NCBI GenBank assembly: GCA_014729495.1
Contig: WJJV01000056.1
Span: 1 to 26,310, forward strand
DNA length: 26,310 nt
Reading direction: 5' to 3'
From: Candidatus Woesearchaeota archaeon
GTDB lineage: Archaea; Nanobdellota; Nanobdellia; Woesearchaeales; UBA12501
Shown here: one piece after another, positions 25,327 through 26,310 of the stretch
How the letters are laid out: each line of letters begins with the position of its first letter
How positions within the stretch are numbered: position 1 is the stretch's first letter
Notes under the pieces: model-generated
Database searches by the model: none
Told to the model about the DNA's origin: nothing
The model's input: only the letters and a program-made list of their open reading frames with translations
Position numbers and translations under genes: made by a program

Positions 25327-25660
25327 GCCACCTCTCCGACATAGGGATAGCAGCACCGTATCGGAGAGGCTAGGAAAAGAGTGCAATATAATCTTCTTAA
25401 ATCCATCACCACCTCTCCGTGGTCAGGTTCACTGTGCTTGTCGGAGAGGCTAGGAGTAAATTGCGAGAAAATAAACTAATATCCTTAGCCACCTCGCTGT
25501 GGTCGGATTTGCAGCGCTTGTCAGCGAGGCTAGGAGAAAAGTGCAATACAATCCTCTTAAATCCATTGCCACCTCGCTGTGGTCGGATTTGCAGCGCTTA
25601 TCGGAGAGGCTAGGAGAAAACTCCAGAATTATCCACAAAAAGCAATAGCCACCTCGCCAA
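25327..25660 (-). repeat. Right hairpin array: four complete units and one half unit, 80-bp period
   Basis: This is the inverted counterpart of the array at 1911-2208. Arms on the plus strand: CCTCTCCGA (25331-25339) with TCGGAGAGG (25361-25369); CCTCTCCG (25412-25419) with CGGAGAGG (25442-25449); CCTCGCTG (25492-25499) with CAGCGAGG (25522-25529); CCTCGCTG (25572-25579) with CGGAGAGG (25602-25609), which do not match each other; and CCTCGCCA (25652-25659) with no partner. Unit starts are 80-81 bases apart. The first unit is nearly the complement of left unit 4, and the AT-rich spacer beside it is the complement of the left spacer. The last half unit resembles left unit 2. Confidence 0.85.
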
Positions 25661-25745
25661 CATCGGGCCCTGTTAAACTCCCCGAGCCGATAGGCGGGAG
25701 CGCAGCGTGGTCCAGGCGAAGCCAAGAAGTTCGTTCGGACAAGGT
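25661..25745. other. GC-rich junction segment cutting into the last hairpin unit
   Basis: This short GC-rich stretch replaces the second half of the last hairpin unit. It contains a stem-loop, CTCCC...GCC-GATA-GGC-GGGAG (about 25678-25700), and a possible CGAA/TTCG stem (about 25717-25738). It abuts the stop of the AT-rich phosphotransferase gene. It does not fold as a tRNA by eye. It looks like the edge of an insertion or rearrangement. Confidence 0.4.
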
Positions 25746-26310
25746 TTAGTTTAAATTGAGTAGTTGCTCTAATTCTTTAATACAATCAGAACTATTTTTT
25801 TTGTATTTTTTAAAATTGTTCTCTCTTCCTTTTGTAACCTCTTTTGGAATTTTTTCAGTTTTATAATCATTGTATCGGCCAAAGCTATACAATGCTAGTT
25901 GTAGTAAGTATAGCGGTTCCTTTATCTTGATCCTCTCTCTTATTTTTGTATCTTTTCTATGTTCTAAATATGTTCTCAAGAAGATTTCTTTTTGGTCTTC
26001 ACTAATTACATTATTTAAATCCCACAAATTAGCTGCTTTTGACATAAAGTTCCAGAGATCATAAGCTGGGTCTCTTATAGTGGGGTTTTGCCAGTCTATT
26101 ATTTTTACTTTTTTGTTAACTACGAGATTGCTCGGAAACGCATCACCATGCACTAAACATTCTTGATATTTTGGAAAGTTCTTTTCTTTAATAAAACTCT
26201 TTATTACTTTGAAAAGTTCTTTAAATTTTGTTATTTCAGATTTCTTAATAGTTGGTCTTTTTTCAAGATTTTTAAGTGTATTTTTAATTGAATTAATTAT
26301 ATCTGAAGGA
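25746..26310 (-). CDS. APH/choline-kinase-like phosphotransferase, N-terminal part beyond window edge
   Basis: The frame is open from the right edge to the stop at 25746, giving about 187 visible residues. It contains the Brenner motif CLVHGDAFPSNLV (HGDxxxxN: catalytic Asp and metal-binding Asn) and the following metal-binding Asp in VKIIDWQNPTIRDPAYDLW. These are diagnostic of the aminoglycoside phosphotransferase/choline kinase superfamily (PF01636 type), which transfers ATP phosphate to small hydroxylated substrates. The nucleotide-binding N-lobe is outside the window. The substrate cannot be told. Codon use is far richer in A and T (AAA, ATT, TTA) than in the pilus cluster, hinting at a different origin. 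A GTG at 26153 would be an artificial start, since homology continues upstream of it. Confidence 0.85.
   Translation of the reverse strand, partial: PSDIINSIKNTLKNLEKRPTIKKSEITKFKELFKVIKSFIKEKNFPKYQECLVHGDAFPSNLVVNKKVKIIDWQNPTIRDPAYDLWNFMSKAANLWDLNNVISEDQKEIFLRTYLEHRKDTKIRERIKIKEPLYLLQLALYSFGRYNDYKTEKIPKEVTKGRENNFKKYKKNSSDCIKELEQLLNLN

Noticed and set aside
25327..25660. Integron attC sites
   Set aside because: Folding repeats at regular spacing are suggestive, but the RYYYAAC/GTTRRRY core sites are absent, there are no gene cassettes between units, and no integrase is in the window.
25661..25745. tRNA gene or tRNA remnant
   Set aside because: The segment is GC-rich with stem-loops and a GTTCG, but no acceptor stem, D-arm or anticodon arm can be placed.

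Overview
The window looks archaeal, most likely from a DPANN-type lineage such as Woesearchaeota or Pacearchaeota. The evidence is TATA-box promoters, Shine-Dalgarno (SD) sites of the form AGAGGTG, an archaeal-lipid geranylgeranyl reductase joined to a prenyl synthase, pilin N-terminal segments of the archaeal type (AVSPLIATV, GISPWISWV), and a pilus motor with one FlaI/TadA-like ATPase and two TadC/FlaJ-like platform proteins. The lineage call is inference; no rRNA or tRNA gene is present to confirm it.

Layout. Positions 1-1862 are on the minus strand: the start of a DUF4258-like small protein cut by the window edge, then two tandem HIT-family proteins that both lack the middle (nucleophile) histidine. 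Positions 1911-2465 are a gene-free repeat region: about 80-bp-period tandem hairpins, then shorter modules separated by GGCAGCAACAACA-like cores. Positions 2561-4750 (minus) encode a 729-residue fusion of geranylgeranyl reductase and an isoprenyl diphosphate synthase. A divergent promoter region leads to a plus-strand cluster (5088-24801): a giant secreted modular protein of about 3,120 residues, six small single- or double-pass membrane or pilin-like proteins, the secretion ATPase, a small coiled-coil protein, two platform proteins and a four-helix membrane protein. Positions 24802-25660 hold a second repeat region that is the inverted counterpart of the left one. A GC-rich junction and the C-terminal part of an APH-type phosphotransferase (minus, AT-rich) close the window.

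How the genes fit. The plus-strand cluster reads as one functional unit. The ATPase and platform proteins would assemble a type IV pilus-like filament from the pilin-like proteins. The giant protein (beta-propeller with lectin-like insertions, beta-helix, Ig/FN3-like modules, many N-glycosylation sequons, no C-terminal membrane anchor) is a candidate filament-associated adhesin. The lipid fusion enzyme is divergent from it and probably independent housekeeping.

The least explained structure is the pair of inverted composite repeat regions about 23 kb apart. Their order of parts is conserved, the hairpin arms covary, and individual hairpins seem to have been exchanged between conserved core sequences.
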